Source: Limnohabitans sp. Rim8 | GTDB lineage: Bacteria; Pseudomonadota; Gammaproteobacteria; Burkholderiales; Burkholderiaceae_C | Length of the DNA: 10,808 nt | NCBI GenBank assembly: GCA_945877725.1 | Contig: CAMDXR010000080.1 | Coordinates: forward strand, 1-10,808 | Direction of reading: 5' to 3' | Shown: positions 1-7,630 of the stretch, one piece after another | Numbering within the stretch: the first letter of the stretch is position 1 | How the letters are laid out: every line of letters starts with the position of its first letter | Notes under the pieces: generated by a model | Databases searched by the model: none | Told to the model about the DNA's origin: nothing | Seen by the model: only the letters and a program-made list of their open reading frames with translations | Program-made: the position numbers and the translations under genes

Positions 1-755
1 CCGCAGAAATGACCACCGCGCCCGATGATGAAAGCCACCCCGTGACCGCTGAAGCCACCCGCTGGCTGGCCCTGTGGATGGCTTTTGACGACATCATCCG
101 GGTCGCCGATCTGAAAAGCCGGGCCAGCCGCTGGACCCGTGTCACGCAAGAGGTCAAGGCCAAAGCGGGCGACGTGCTGAAGGTGTACGACCACTTCAAG
201 CCCGGCGTGCCCGAGTTGGCGGCCCTTTTGCCGCAAGGGCTTGCCGGCCAACTGCTGCGCTGGGACCGCGCACGGGTGGCCAGCGGCAAAGCGCCTTGGG
301 CGCTCCCGATCAAGGTGGCACGCCATGCACTGTGGGGCATGGCCAGCTTGCGTCTGTTGGCCAGTTTGCGCGTGCTGAGGCCCTGGGGCAGCCGCTATGC
401 CACCGAGCAAGCCCTGATTGAAGAGTGGCTGCATGCCATCGAAACCGGCACCCGCCAGTCAGCCGCATTGGGGCTGGAACTGGCACGTTGCGGCCAGTTG
501 ATCAAAGGCTACGGCAGCACCAACGAACGTGGCAAAGACAACTTGCTGCACATCTTGCGCCACGTCTGCGGCCCGGCCTCTGCCATCCCCCTGCCTGAAC
601 AAGCCGCCGCCGTGGCCCGCATCCGGCACGCGGCCCTGCAAGACGAGGCCGGCCAGGCCTTGGACCATGCCTTGCTGCAACACGGCGCACCCGCTCGCCC
701 GGTGAAGGAACAACCTGTGCTGTGGATGAAAAATCCACGGCTGAAAAAGTCCTGA
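1..755 (+). CDS. iorB: Indolepyruvate ferredoxin oxidoreductase, beta-type subunit, C-terminal part (5' truncated by window edge)
   Basis: The reading frame is open through the left edge (codons GCA GAA precede the ATG at position 9), so this is the 3' end of a longer gene and that ATG is probably internal. About 250 residues are visible. They resemble the C-terminal DUF6537-type region of the extended beta subunits of proteobacterial indolepyruvate oxidoreductase. Two blocks support this: FDDIIRVADLKSRASRW near residue 26, and LARCGQLIKGYG followed by an ERGKDN motif near residues 157-177. The family oxidatively decarboxylates aryl pyruvates such as indolepyruvate to aryl-acyl-CoA, passing electrons to ferredoxin, in the cytoplasm during aromatic amino acid breakdown. 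The catalytic gamma-type domain would lie upstream, outside the window. The Bug receptor gene follows after 48 bp on the same strand and may be co-transcribed. The family call comes from remembered motifs and the upstream half is unseen. Confidence 0.78.
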   Translation, partial: AEMTTAPDDESHPVTAEATRWLALWMAFDDIIRVADLKSRASRWTRVTQEVKAKAGDVLKVYDHFKPGVPELAALLPQGLAGQLLRWDRARVASGKAPWALPIKVARHALWGMASLRLLASLRVLRPWGSRYATEQALIEEWLHAIETGTRQSAALGLELARCGQLIKGYGSTNERGKDNLLHILRHVCGPASAIPLPEQAAAVARIRHAALQDEAGQALDHALLQHGAPARPVKEQPVLWMKNPRLKKS

Positions 756-803
756 TCACAACCAAACTTTTACCATTCACTACAAAAACCTCAGGATACA
801 AGC

Positions 804-1796
804 ATGCATAAAACCGGTTCTATCACCCGCCGTGTTCTAGCCACAGTGCTCACCGCACTCACCCTCGGGCCGGCTTTATGCCTGAGCGCTGCAGCCCAAA
901 ATTGGCCCACCAAACCGGTCAAAATTGTCGTCAACTTTCCACCCGGTGGTGCAGCTGACCAAATCGCGCGTGCCATTGGCGTGCCCCTTTCAGAGGCGCT
1001 GGGCCAGCCCGTGGTGGTGGAAAACCGGGGCGGTGCCAACGGCAATCTGGGCGGTGACCTGGTGGCCAAATCCACCCCAGATGGCTACACCTTGCTCATG
1101 AGTTCGGGCGGCATGGTGTCAGTCAACCCGCACATTTATGCACGCATGCCTTTTGACCCCGCCAAAGACTTGGTCCCCGTGGCCTCGGCGGCCCGCGTGC
1201 TGGTGTTCTTGGTGGCCAAACCCAATTTCCCGGCCAACAACATCCAAGAATTTTTGGCGTACGTCAAAGCCAATCCAGGCCGACTGTCTTATGGCTCGGC
1301 AGGCAATGGCAGCTCTCCCCACTTGGCCGGAGAAATGATGAAAAGCCAGGCTGGACTGTTTGCCGTGCATGTGCCCTACCGGGGTGCGGCCCCGGCCTTG
1401 CAAGATGTGTTGGCTGGACAGCTCGACTTTTATTTCGACCCTGGCATCGGCTTGGGCCAAGTGCGCGCGGGCAAGCTCAAATTGATGGCCGTGGGCAGCT
1501 TGAAGCGCTCCCCTTTGTTCCCCAACGTGCCCACGTTGGATGAGGCGGGTCTGAAAGGCTTTGACGCCGATTCGGTGTTTGGCTTTTATGCCCCTGCGGG
1601 CACCCCAGCTGAGGTGTTGACCCGTGTGAACCGCGAGATCAACCGGATTTTGGGCACGCAGGCCCTGAAAGACCGGATCCAAAATTTAGGCGGTGAAGCC
1701 CTGCCCTTGACGCCCGCCGAGTTCGGTGCCCGCGCCGCCGACGACTCCAAACGATTTGGGGCCATCATTCGCGAGCGCAAAATCAGCGGCGACTGA
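804..1796 (+). CDS. Bug-family (TctC-like) periplasmic tripartite tricarboxylate transporter substrate-binding protein
   Basis: This 330-residue protein is an extracytoplasmic solute receptor of the Bug/TctC family, which is strongly expanded in Burkholderiales. Residues 1-31 form a signal peptide: basic start with RR at 9-10, a hydrophobic core, and an AAA-QNWP cleavage site. Family motifs follow: the WPTKPVKIVVNFPPGGAAD segment near 34-52, VVENRGGANGN near 71-81, DGYTLL, HVPYRGAAPALQDVLAGQ near 189-206 and PTLDEAGLKGFDA near 243-255. Length is typical. An AGGA at 793-796 sits 7 bases before the ATG. The ligand cannot be read from the sequence; family members bind carboxylates, amino acids or aromatic acids. 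No tctA/tctB membrane genes are present, so it is an orphan receptor. Position behind the indolepyruvate oxidoreductase gene could point to an aryl acid or related ligand, but that is only a guess. Family confidence is high and specificity is unknown. Confidence 0.95.
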   Translation: MHKTGSITRRVLATVLTALTLGPALCLSAAAQNWPTKPVKIVVNFPPGGAADQIARAIGVPLSEALGQPVVVENRGGANGNLGGDLVAKSTPDGYTLLMSSGGMVSVNPHIYARMPFDPAKDLVPVASAARVLVFLVAKPNFPANNIQEFLAYVKANPGRLSYGSAGNGSSPHLAGEMMKSQAGLFAVHVPYRGAAPALQDVLAGQLDFYFDPGIGLGQVRAGKLKLMAVGSLKRSPLFPNVPTLDEAGLKGFDADSVFGFYAPAGTPAEVLTRVNREINRILGTQALKDRIQNLGGEALPLTPAEFGARAADDSKRFGAIIRERKISGD

Positions 1797-1812
1797 ACAC
1801 GACACTCAGCCC

Positions 1813-1857
1813 ACTGGCGGACCCTAAGACTGACCCAAGCTTCAGACCCCCGCCAGT
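1813..1857. terminator. Inverted repeat between convergent genes, possible weak bidirectional terminator
   Basis: ACTGGCGG at 1813-1820 is exactly complementary to CCGCCAGT at 1850-1857, with a 29-base loop. It lies where the Bug gene (+) and the Crp/Fnr gene (-) converge; the right arm is inside the last codons of the latter. There is no T-run and the loop is long, so an intrinsic terminator is not proven. An 8-bp match could also arise by chance in GC-rich DNA. Confidence 0.25.
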
Positions 1858-2522
1858 TCGCGCAGTGCCTGCGGATTGGGCAAACCCAGCACGCGCCCGC
1901 CGCCACTGATGAGTTGGCGCTCACGCAAGTGGCGCAACACCCGCGAAAAAGTCTCTGGCGCAATGCCCAACTGGGCGGCAATGGTGCGCTTGCGCTCGCG
2001 CAAGGTGACCGCCAAACCGCCCACCAACGTATCGGGCTCGGCGTGTCGCAACAACCACTCGGCGCAACGGGCATCGGCATCTTTGGCCAATCGGCTCACC
2101 CCCAACTCGGTCTGTTGGCGCTGTGAACGGGCCATGTCCATCAACAGATGCTGCGCTGCCATGGGCAGTGCCTTTATTTGGGCCAAAAACTCTGGCAAGC
2201 TGACATATTCCAGTTGCACATCGGTCTCTGCCACTGCATCCACCGCGTGGGGCAGCCCAAGCAAACCAGAAGCTGCCTCCAGCCAAAAAGGCCCTTTCAC
2301 CACCCCTAACTGGTGCGTAATTTCTCCATTGGACAAGACACCTAAAACCACTTTGCCCTTCACAAGTCGTGGAATTCGGTCCACCGCATCGCCTCGGTGC
2401 AGCAATACACTGCCCGCTTGCAAGGTGGTCAACGGGGAAATGGCGTGCGATGTGGGGGGCAAAGAGGTATCAAGCATGGTGCAGCCGAATGTGCCAGAGG
2501 GCAGGCCCTCAAGTTTTGACAC
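1842..2522 (-). CDS. Crp/Fnr-family transcriptional regulator (DNR-like, no Fe-S cysteines)
   Basis: A 226-residue regulator if read from the GTG at 2522, or 211 residues from the ATG at 2477. An effector-binding beta-roll domain (about 30-115, with AGSVLLHRGDAVDRI) is followed by a dimerisation helix (about 118-150) and a C-terminal winged helix-turn-helix (about 165-207). The recognition helix APETFSRVLRHL carries E190, S193 and R194, the E-x-x-S-R pattern that FNR uses to read TTGAT. Only two cysteines occur (C14, C153), so the oxygen-sensing 4Fe-4S cluster of FNR cannot form. The protein is more like DNR/NnrR or other heme- or ligand-sensing members; the signal is unknown. The start is undecided. 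Neither candidate has a clear Shine-Dalgarno, and an FNR-type box overlaps the GTG, which favours the ATG. It lies 59 bp behind ttuD on the same strand but probably has its own promoter. Confidence 0.92.
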   Translation of the reverse strand: MSKLEGLPSGTFGCTMLDTSLPPTSHAISPLTTLQAGSVLLHRGDAVDRIPRLVKGKVVLGVLSNGEITHQLGVVKGPFWLEAASGLLGLPHAVDAVAETDVQLEYVSLPEFLAQIKALPMAAQHLLMDMARSQRQQTELGVSRLAKDADARCAEWLLRHAEPDTLVGGLAVTLRERKRTIAAQLGIAPETFSRVLRHLRERQLISGGGRVLGLPNPQALRELAGV

Positions 2523-2529
2523 ACATCAA
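2516..2529. promoter_or_regulatory. FNR/DNR-type operator upstream of the Crp/Fnr gene
   Basis: TTGACACACATCAA matches the FNR/DNR consensus TTGAT-N4-ATCAA at 9 of 10 defined bases. It lies at the upstream edge of the Crp/Fnr-family gene whose recognition helix has the FNR-type E-x-x-S-R residues. Its centre is about 45 bp from the ATG at 2477. If it acts at -41.5, transcription would start near 2481 with a weak -10 (CACATT, - strand 2493-2488). That leaves almost no leader before the ATG, so repression of a promoter further upstream is equally possible. Autoregulation is inferred. Confidence 0.55.
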
Positions 2530-2581
2530 TAACGGGCTTTGACTTGGCTATTCCGCTGAAAAAACCTCTATTTAGATAACG

Positions 2582-3946
2582 TCAAACCACCAAAATCGCC
2601 CTGAAATCGTTCACATTGGTGTGCGTGGGGCCGGTGATGACCAGATCGCCCAGGGGTTCAAAAAAGCCATAGGCATCATTGCGTTGCAAATAAGCGTCCA
2701 CCTTGTGCCCCAGCGCCGCCGCGCGGGCCAAGGTGTCGGGGCTGACTTGGGCTCCGGCGTTGTCCTCAATGCCATCGATGCCATCGGTGTCGGCCGCCAA
2801 AGCCCAAACGCCAGCTTGCGCTTGCAAGGCCTGGGCCAAGCCCATGCAAAACTCGCCCGCTCGCCCACCACGGCCTCGGGGCGTGCCTGCCGGCTGGGGC
2901 TTGATGGTGACGGTGGTCTCGCCGCCGCTCAAAATCACACAGGGCTTTTGGAACGGGCCTTGGCCTTTGGCCGCCGCTCGGGCCAGAGCGGCCAGCACCT
3001 TGCCCACTTCGCGCGACTCCCCCTCGATTTCATCGCTCAGAATGTAGGCGTTCAGCCCTTGGTCACGCACCATTTGTGCCGCCGCCTCCAGCGATTGCTG
3101 GGGCGTGGCGATCATGTGCACCGAATGGCCTGCAAATGCCGCATCGCCTGGTTTGGGAGTTTCCCATGTGCCAGAACGCAAAGCTTGCTCAAGCTCGGGC
3201 GGCACGGCAATGGCATAGCGCTGCAAGATGGCCAGCGCTTCTGCACAAGTGGTGGCATCGGGCACGGTGGGCCCACTGGCAATGATGGACGGGTCGTCGC
3301 CCGGCACGTCGCTGATGGTGAGCGTCACCACCCGGGCTGGCGCACAAGCCGCTGCCAAACGTCCGCCCTTGATGCGCGAAAGGTGTTTGCGCAAACAGTT
3401 CATCTCAGAAATGTTGGCCCCACTGGCCAGCAACTGGCGGTTGATGTCTTGCTTCAATTGCAAGCTGATGCCCTCGGCAGGCAAGGTCAGTAAGGAGGAA
3501 CCCCCGCCCGAAATCAGGCACAAAACCAAGTCATCGGCCGTCAAACCCTGGGTCAGCGCCAAAATCCGCTCGGCAGCCTGCAAACCTGCGGCATCGGGCA
3601 CGGGGTGTGAGGCCTCGACCACTTCAATGCGCTCAGGCAACCCAGCCGGACGTGGCGGCGTGTGGCCATAGCGCGTGACCACCAAACCCGACAGCGGCGC
3701 ATCTTGGGGCCACAAAGCCTCTACGGCCTGGGCCATGGCCCCGCCTGCTTTGCCTGCCCCCAATACCAAGGTTCGGCCTTTGCTAGGGTCCGGTGGCGTG
3801 GGCAAATGGGCTGCGGTGTTGTGCAAGGGCAAGGCCCGCAGTACGGCTACATCGTAGAGTTGGCGCAAAAAAGTCAGGGGCGAATCTAGCGGCGATTCAA
3901 GGGGTGAACCCCTGCGTGAAGGGTTCAAAGGTGTCGGTGCATTCAT
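2582..3946 (-). CDS. ttuD: Glycerate kinase, DUF4147/MOFRL (TtuD) type
   Basis: This 454-residue cytosolic kinase phosphorylates D-glycerate with ATP (class II glycerate kinases generally give 2-phosphoglycerate), the last step of the glyoxylate-to-glycerate route. The N-terminal DUF4147 domain shows VLGAGKAGGAMA near 61-72, ASHPVPD near 112-118, LISGGGSSLL near 144-153 and NCLRKHLSRIKGGRL near 183-197. The C-terminal MOFRL domain shows LSGGETTVT near 339-347, GRGGRAGEF near 358-366, ADTDGIDG near 385-392 and GPTHTNVNDFRAILV at the end. The GRGGRNxEF block common in relatives reads GRGGRAGEF here. The ATG overlaps the glxR stop as ATGA (3943-3946), indicating translational coupling. No other in-frame Met occurs before residue 71, supporting this start. 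The first 25 residues are an unusual Pro/Ser-rich extension containing SPLESPLDSPL, which makes the protein slightly long for the family. Confidence 0.95.
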   Translation of the reverse strand: MNAPTPLNPSRRGSPLESPLDSPLTFLRQLYDVAVLRALPLHNTAAHLPTPPDPSKGRTLVLGAGKAGGAMAQAVEALWPQDAPLSGLVVTRYGHTPPRPAGLPERIEVVEASHPVPDAAGLQAAERILALTQGLTADDLVLCLISGGGSSLLTLPAEGISLQLKQDINRQLLASGANISEMNCLRKHLSRIKGGRLAAACAPARVVTLTISDVPGDDPSIIASGPTVPDATTCAEALAILQRYAIAVPPELEQALRSGTWETPKPGDAAFAGHSVHMIATPQQSLEAAAQMVRDQGLNAYILSDEIEGESREVGKVLAALARAAAKGQGPFQKPCVILSGGETTVTIKPQPAGTPRGRGGRAGEFCMGLAQALQAQAGVWALAADTDGIDGIEDNAGAQVSPDTLARAAALGHKVDAYLQRNDAYGFFEPLGDLVITGPTHTNVNDFRAILVV

Positions 3947-4884
3947 ACCGAGATGTTAACTTCTCCTGCGGCGATGTCATGGCCCGCCATCAGCTCCAGA
4001 CTGCGGCACAAGGCCGAATGGTCCAACCCCGCCAAGCCATGGGCTGCACACACTTGCATCAACTGCGCTGCGCTGGCGGTGTGGGGCAAGGCCAGCCCCA
4101 TCTCGCGCGCACCTTGCAGGGCCAAGCCCAGATCTTTCTGGTGCAACTCGATGCGGAAACCCGGATTGAAGGTGCGCTTGACCATGCGTTCACCATGTAC
4201 CTCCAGAATTCGGCTGGCGGCAAACCCACCCATCAGCGCCTGGCGTACCTTGGCGGGATCGGCCCCGGCTTTGCTGGCAAACAGCAGCGCTTCAGCCACC
4301 GCCTCAATGTTGAGCGCCACGATGATCTGGTTGGCAACTTTGGTGGTTTGGCCATCGCCATGCCTACCCACATGGGTGATGTTCTTGCCCATGGTTTCAA
4401 ACAAGGGCTTGGCGCGCTCGAAGCTGCTCTCCAAACCACCCACCATGATGGTCAGGCTGGCCGCCTTGGCACCCACTTCACCGCCAGAAACGGGTGCGTC
4501 CAGGAATTCGCCGCCCAGAGCATGAATGCGTTCTGCCATCTTTTTGGTGGCCATCGGGCTGATTGAACTCATGTCGATCACCAGTTTGGGCTTGCCCCCG
4601 CTGCCCAGTGCTTGGGGTTTCAGGCCTGCAGCCACACCGCGATCGCCAAACAGCACGTCCTCCACATTGGGGGTATCCGGCAGCATGGTGATGATCACAT
4701 CGGCGCGTTTGGCCACTTCTTCGGCACTGGTACACAAGGTCGCCCCGCCGTCCACCAAATCGGTTGGCACTTTGCTGCGCGTTTGCACAAACATCATGTG
4801 CCCGGCCTTCATCAGGTTCAGGGCCATGGGCGCGCCCATGATGCCCAAACCAATGAACCCCACCTTCATGCCGCTTTTGGTCAT
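3943..4884 (-). CDS. glxR: 2-hydroxy-3-oxopropionate (tartronate semialdehyde) reductase
   Basis: A 313-residue member of the beta-hydroxyacid dehydrogenase family that reduces tartronate semialdehyde to D-glycerate with NAD(P)H. The N-terminal Rossmann fold has GFIGLGIMGAPMA near residue 9, with the G-x-G-x-x-G dinucleotide loop. The substrate-binding signature DAPVSGGEVGA starts near 129. The GQTTKVANQ block carries the catalytic lysine (K182). The C-terminal helical domain includes HQKDLGLAL near 250. Start choice: AAGGA at 4895-4891 abuts an ATG at 4890 but lies 6 bases before the in-frame ATG at 4884, so I take 4884. A third ATG at 4869, directly before KVGFIG, is also conceivable. It follows hyi after 36 bp and overlaps ttuD by 4 bases. 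Operon context distinguishes it from other hydroxyisobutyrate dehydrogenase relatives. Confidence 0.94.
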   Translation of the reverse strand: MTKSGMKVGFIGLGIMGAPMALNLMKAGHMMFVQTRSKVPTDLVDGGATLCTSAEEVAKRADVIITMLPDTPNVEDVLFGDRGVAAGLKPQALGSGGKPKLVIDMSSISPMATKKMAERIHALGGEFLDAPVSGGEVGAKAASLTIMVGGLESSFERAKPLFETMGKNITHVGRHGDGQTTKVANQIIVALNIEAVAEALLFASKAGADPAKVRQALMGGFAASRILEVHGERMVKRTFNPGFRIELHQKDLGLALQGAREMGLALPHTASAAQLMQVCAAHGLAGLDHSALCRSLELMAGHDIAAGEVNISV

Positions 4885-4920
4885 TTGCATTCCTTGATCA
4901 ATTTTGATTTTTTCAATATT

Positions 4921-5733
4921 TCAGGCCGCGTAAGCCTGGGGGTTGGACGTCAGCGTTTGCAGCCAGTCCAGACCCGCCTCGGTCCCGCCCGGCCCGGCGT
5001 TGCGAGGCTTGTATTCACATCCCACCCATCCGCTGTAACCGATCTTGTCGAGCCACTGAAAAATGTGCGCGTAATGGATCTCGCCCGTGCCGGGTTCGTG
5101 ACGTCCTGGCGTGTCGGCAATCTGCACATGGGCTATGCGGGCCAACTGCTTTTGCAAAGTGGCCGACAACTCGCCCTCCATGCGTTGCGCGTGGTAGATG
5201 TCGTATTGCAGAAACAAGTTATCAGAAGCCACCTCGTCCATGATCTGCAAGGCCTGCGCAGTTCGGTTGACAAAGAAACCAGGAATGTCATACGTGTTGA
5301 TGGGCTCCATCAGCAAACGCACACTTTTACGCCCTAGGATGGCTGAGGCGTGGCGCAAATTGCTCACCAGCGTGGCGCGCGCCAGCGTCGGGTCCACTCC
5401 CGCTGGCAAGATACCCGCCAGACAATTGATCTGGGGTGTGCCCAACACCCGCGCATAGTCCAACGCTTGGTTCAGACCTTCACAAAACTCCTGCACCCGG
5501 TCTGGGTGGCAAGCAATGCCGCGCTCACCTGCCGCCCATTGGCCAGCTGGCAAGTTGTGCAAGACCAGCCGCACACCGCTGTCCTTGATGGCTTTGGCCA
5601 CTTCTTCGGCAGGGTGGTCATAGGGGAACAAAAACTCCACCGCCTCGAAGCCCGCGCGCGCAGCGCTGTCAAAACGGTCCAGAAAAGGCAGCTCGGTAAA
5701 AAGCATCGACAAATTGGCAGAAAAACGGGGCAT
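4921..5733 (-). CDS. hyi: Hydroxypyruvate isomerase
   Basis: A 270-residue TIM-barrel isomerase of the AP-endonuclease-2 superfamily that interconverts hydroxypyruvate and tartronate semialdehyde. It starts with PRFSANLSMLFTELPFLDRF, characteristic of Hyi. Expected divalent-metal ligands are visible: E143 in LMEPINTYDIPG, D178 in QYDIYHAQ, Q204 in VQIADTPGRHEPGTGEI, and E240 in GCEYKP. Length is usual for the family. An AGGAG lies 7 bases upstream of the ATG. It is the second gene of the operon, 33 bp behind gcl and ahead of glxR, the standard arrangement for glyoxylate assimilation. Nothing is truncated or missing. Confidence 0.96.
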   Translation of the reverse strand: MPRFSANLSMLFTELPFLDRFDSAARAGFEAVEFLFPYDHPAEEVAKAIKDSGVRLVLHNLPAGQWAAGERGIACHPDRVQEFCEGLNQALDYARVLGTPQINCLAGILPAGVDPTLARATLVSNLRHASAILGRKSVRLLMEPINTYDIPGFFVNRTAQALQIMDEVASDNLFLQYDIYHAQRMEGELSATLQKQLARIAHVQIADTPGRHEPGTGEIHYAHIFQWLDKIGYSGWVGCEYKPRNAGPGGTEAGLDWLQTLTSNPQAYAA

Positions 5734-5766
5734 GACAAAACTCCTGTGCTTTAAAAATTGAACCGC

Positions 5767-7557
5767 TTACTCCAGCAAGCCCGCCAACTCCAAGCCCTTC
5801 ATGCCTTCAGGGTGGCGGCAGTCCACGGCTTCGAATTCGTTGATGCGGTCAATTTCTGTGCCCATGGCCACATTGGTTACTTTTTCCAAAATCACCTCTA
5901 CCACTACGGGCACGCGGGACTGCCGTGCCATGGCTTGGGCTTGCACCAAGGCATCGCCAATTTTTTCAGGATCGGTCACGCGCAGCGCCTTGCAACCCAA
6001 GCCCAGCACCACGGCGTGGTGGTCCACACCAAAGCCTTTCAGTGCCGGGTCTTCAACGTTCTGGTTGTCAAAAGCCAGTTGCACGCAATAGTCCATGTCG
6101 AACTGACGCTGCGCCTGGCGAATCAAGCCCAGGTAGCTGTTGTTCACCAACACATGCACATAAGGCAAACCAAACTGCGCCCCCACCGCCAGCTCTTCAA
6201 TCAGGAACTGGAAGTCATAGTCACCCGACAAACCCACCACGGTGCGCGTAGGGTCCGAAGCCACCACCCCCAGAGCGGCCGGAATGGTCCAACCCAAAGG
6301 CCCCGCCTGACCACAGTTGATCCATTGCCGTGGACCAAAAACGTTCAGGAACTGCGCACCGGCAATTTGCGACAAACCGATGGTGCTGACGTAAATGGCA
6401 TCGCGTCCGAAAGCCTTGTTCATCTCTTCGTAGACGCGCATGGGCTTGATCGGGGTCTCGGTGTAATGGCTTTTGCGCAGCATGAGGCGCTTGCGCTCGG
6501 CACAGCGCTCAGCCCACTCGGAATAATCGTGCAAAGTACCGGCCGCTTGACGTTCGCGCGCCACATGCACAAACAGGGTAAGGGCGGCCTTGGCGTCCGA
6601 CACGATGCCGTAATCGGGCATGAACACACGGCCAATCTGGGTCGGCTCGATGTCGACATGGACAAAGCGGCGGCCCTTGGTGTAGGTGTCGACCGAGCCG
6701 GTGTGCCGGTTGGCCCAGCGGTTGCCAATACCCAACACAAAATCACTGGCCAGCATGGTGGCGTTGCCATAACGGTGGCTGGTTTGCAAGCCACACATGC
6801 CTGCCATCAGAGGGTGATCGTCCGGGATGCTGCCCCAGCCCATCAAAGTCGGGATGACCGGAATGCCCGTGATTTCAGCGAACTCGACCAGCAAATCGCT
6901 GGCATCGGCGTTGATGATGCCGCCACCGGCCACAATCAGCGGCTTTTCAGCGCTCATCAGCATGTCCAAGGCCTTGTTGATCTGGGCCAAGCTGGCGGCA
7001 GGCTTGTAAACCGGCAGCGGTGTGTAGGTGTCGATGTCGAATTCAATTTCTGCCAATTGAACGTCAATCGGCAAGTCGATCAGCACAGGGCCGGGACGGC
7101 CCGAACGCATCAGGTGGAAAGCCTGCTGAAAAGCCCATGGCACCTGGGCCGGTTCGCGCACCGTCACCGACCACTTGGTCACGGGCTTGGCAATGCTTTC
7201 GATGTCCACGGCCTGGAAATCTTCTTTGTACAAACGCGCCCGGGGGGCCTGCCCGGTGATGCACAAGATCGGAATGCTGTCGGCAATGGCCGAATACAAA
7301 CCTGTGATCATGTCGGTCCCGGCGGGCCCCGAGGTACCAATGCACACGCCGATCTGACCGGCATGGGCCCGGGTATAACCTTCGGCCATGTGCGATGCCC
7401 CCTCGACGTGCCGGGCCAGCACATGGGCAATCTGGCCGCGCTTGCGCAGTGCGGCGTACATCGGGTTGATGGCGGCTCCCGGCACACCAAAGGCCTGGGT
7501 AATGCCTTCTTTTTCCATCACGCAAATTGCGGCTTCAACAGCGGTCATGCGGGTCAT
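5767..7557 (-). CDS. gcl: Glyoxylate carboligase (tartronate-semialdehyde synthase)
   Basis: A 596-residue thiamine-diphosphate enzyme that condenses two glyoxylates to tartronate semialdehyde and CO2, the entry step of the operon's pathway. It has the three domains of the acetohydroxyacid synthase family: N-terminal pyrimidine-binding (about 1-165), central FAD-type (about 190-345) and C-terminal diphosphate-binding (about 375-560, with GDYDF at 445-449 and NN at 472-473). The cofactor-activating glutamate of the family is replaced by valine at position 51 (ARHVEGASHMAEGY), the hallmark that separates Gcl from acetolactate synthases. C-terminal INEFEAVDCRHPEG is also Gcl-like. An AAGGAAA lies a few bases before the ATG; a second ATG three codons later is a less likely start. 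It is the first gene of the - strand operon, opposite a divergent LysR gene. Confidence 0.97.
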   Translation of the reverse strand: MTRMTAVEAAICVMEKEGITQAFGVPGAAINPMYAALRKRGQIAHVLARHVEGASHMAEGYTRAHAGQIGVCIGTSGPAGTDMITGLYSAIADSIPILCITGQAPRARLYKEDFQAVDIESIAKPVTKWSVTVREPAQVPWAFQQAFHLMRSGRPGPVLIDLPIDVQLAEIEFDIDTYTPLPVYKPAASLAQINKALDMLMSAEKPLIVAGGGIINADASDLLVEFAEITGIPVIPTLMGWGSIPDDHPLMAGMCGLQTSHRYGNATMLASDFVLGIGNRWANRHTGSVDTYTKGRRFVHVDIEPTQIGRVFMPDYGIVSDAKAALTLFVHVARERQAAGTLHDYSEWAERCAERKRLMLRKSHYTETPIKPMRVYEEMNKAFGRDAIYVSTIGLSQIAGAQFLNVFGPRQWINCGQAGPLGWTIPAALGVVASDPTRTVVGLSGDYDFQFLIEELAVGAQFGLPYVHVLVNNSYLGLIRQAQRQFDMDYCVQLAFDNQNVEDPALKGFGVDHHAVVLGLGCKALRVTDPEKIGDALVQAQAMARQSRVPVVVEVILEKVTNVAMGTEIDRINEFEAVDCRHPEGMKGLELAGLLE

Positions 7558-7595
7558 CGGGTTTCCTTTGGAAGAGTTGAATCAAACTGGGCACG

Positions 7596-7630
7596 ATGCT
7601 ATTGATCGATACAAAGTTTGGGAATAGCAT
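7596..7630. promoter_or_regulatory. Inverted repeat in the gcl/lysR intergenic region (candidate operator)
   Basis: ATGCTATT at 7596-7603 is exactly complementary to AATAGCAT at 7623-7630, separated by 19 bases. The right arm overlaps the proposed gcl -10 element. Spacing of about 2.5 helical turns between arm centres fits a dimeric or tetrameric regulator. Binding by the adjacent LysR protein is inferred. Confidence 0.45.

Noticed and set aside
499..506. TTGATCAA inside the iorB-like gene as a regulatory half-site pair.
   Set aside because: It lacks the 4-base spacer of an FNR box and lies within conserved coding sequence (QLIKGYG).
2621..3493. A 290-codon + strand frame opposite ttuD.
   Set aside because: It is antisense to clearly conserved glycerate kinase motifs and shows no domain of its own.
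5734..5766. Possible internal promoter between gcl and hyi.
   Set aside because: The 33-bp gap contains the hyi ribosome site and AT-rich bases but no paired -35/-10 elements.
5758..7605. A 615-codon open frame on the + strand, opposite the whole gcl gene.
   Set aside because: It mirrors gcl codon by codon, has a His/Gln/Gly-rich low-quality composition with no recognisable domain, and no ribosome site. Long antisense frames are expected opposite GC-biased genes.
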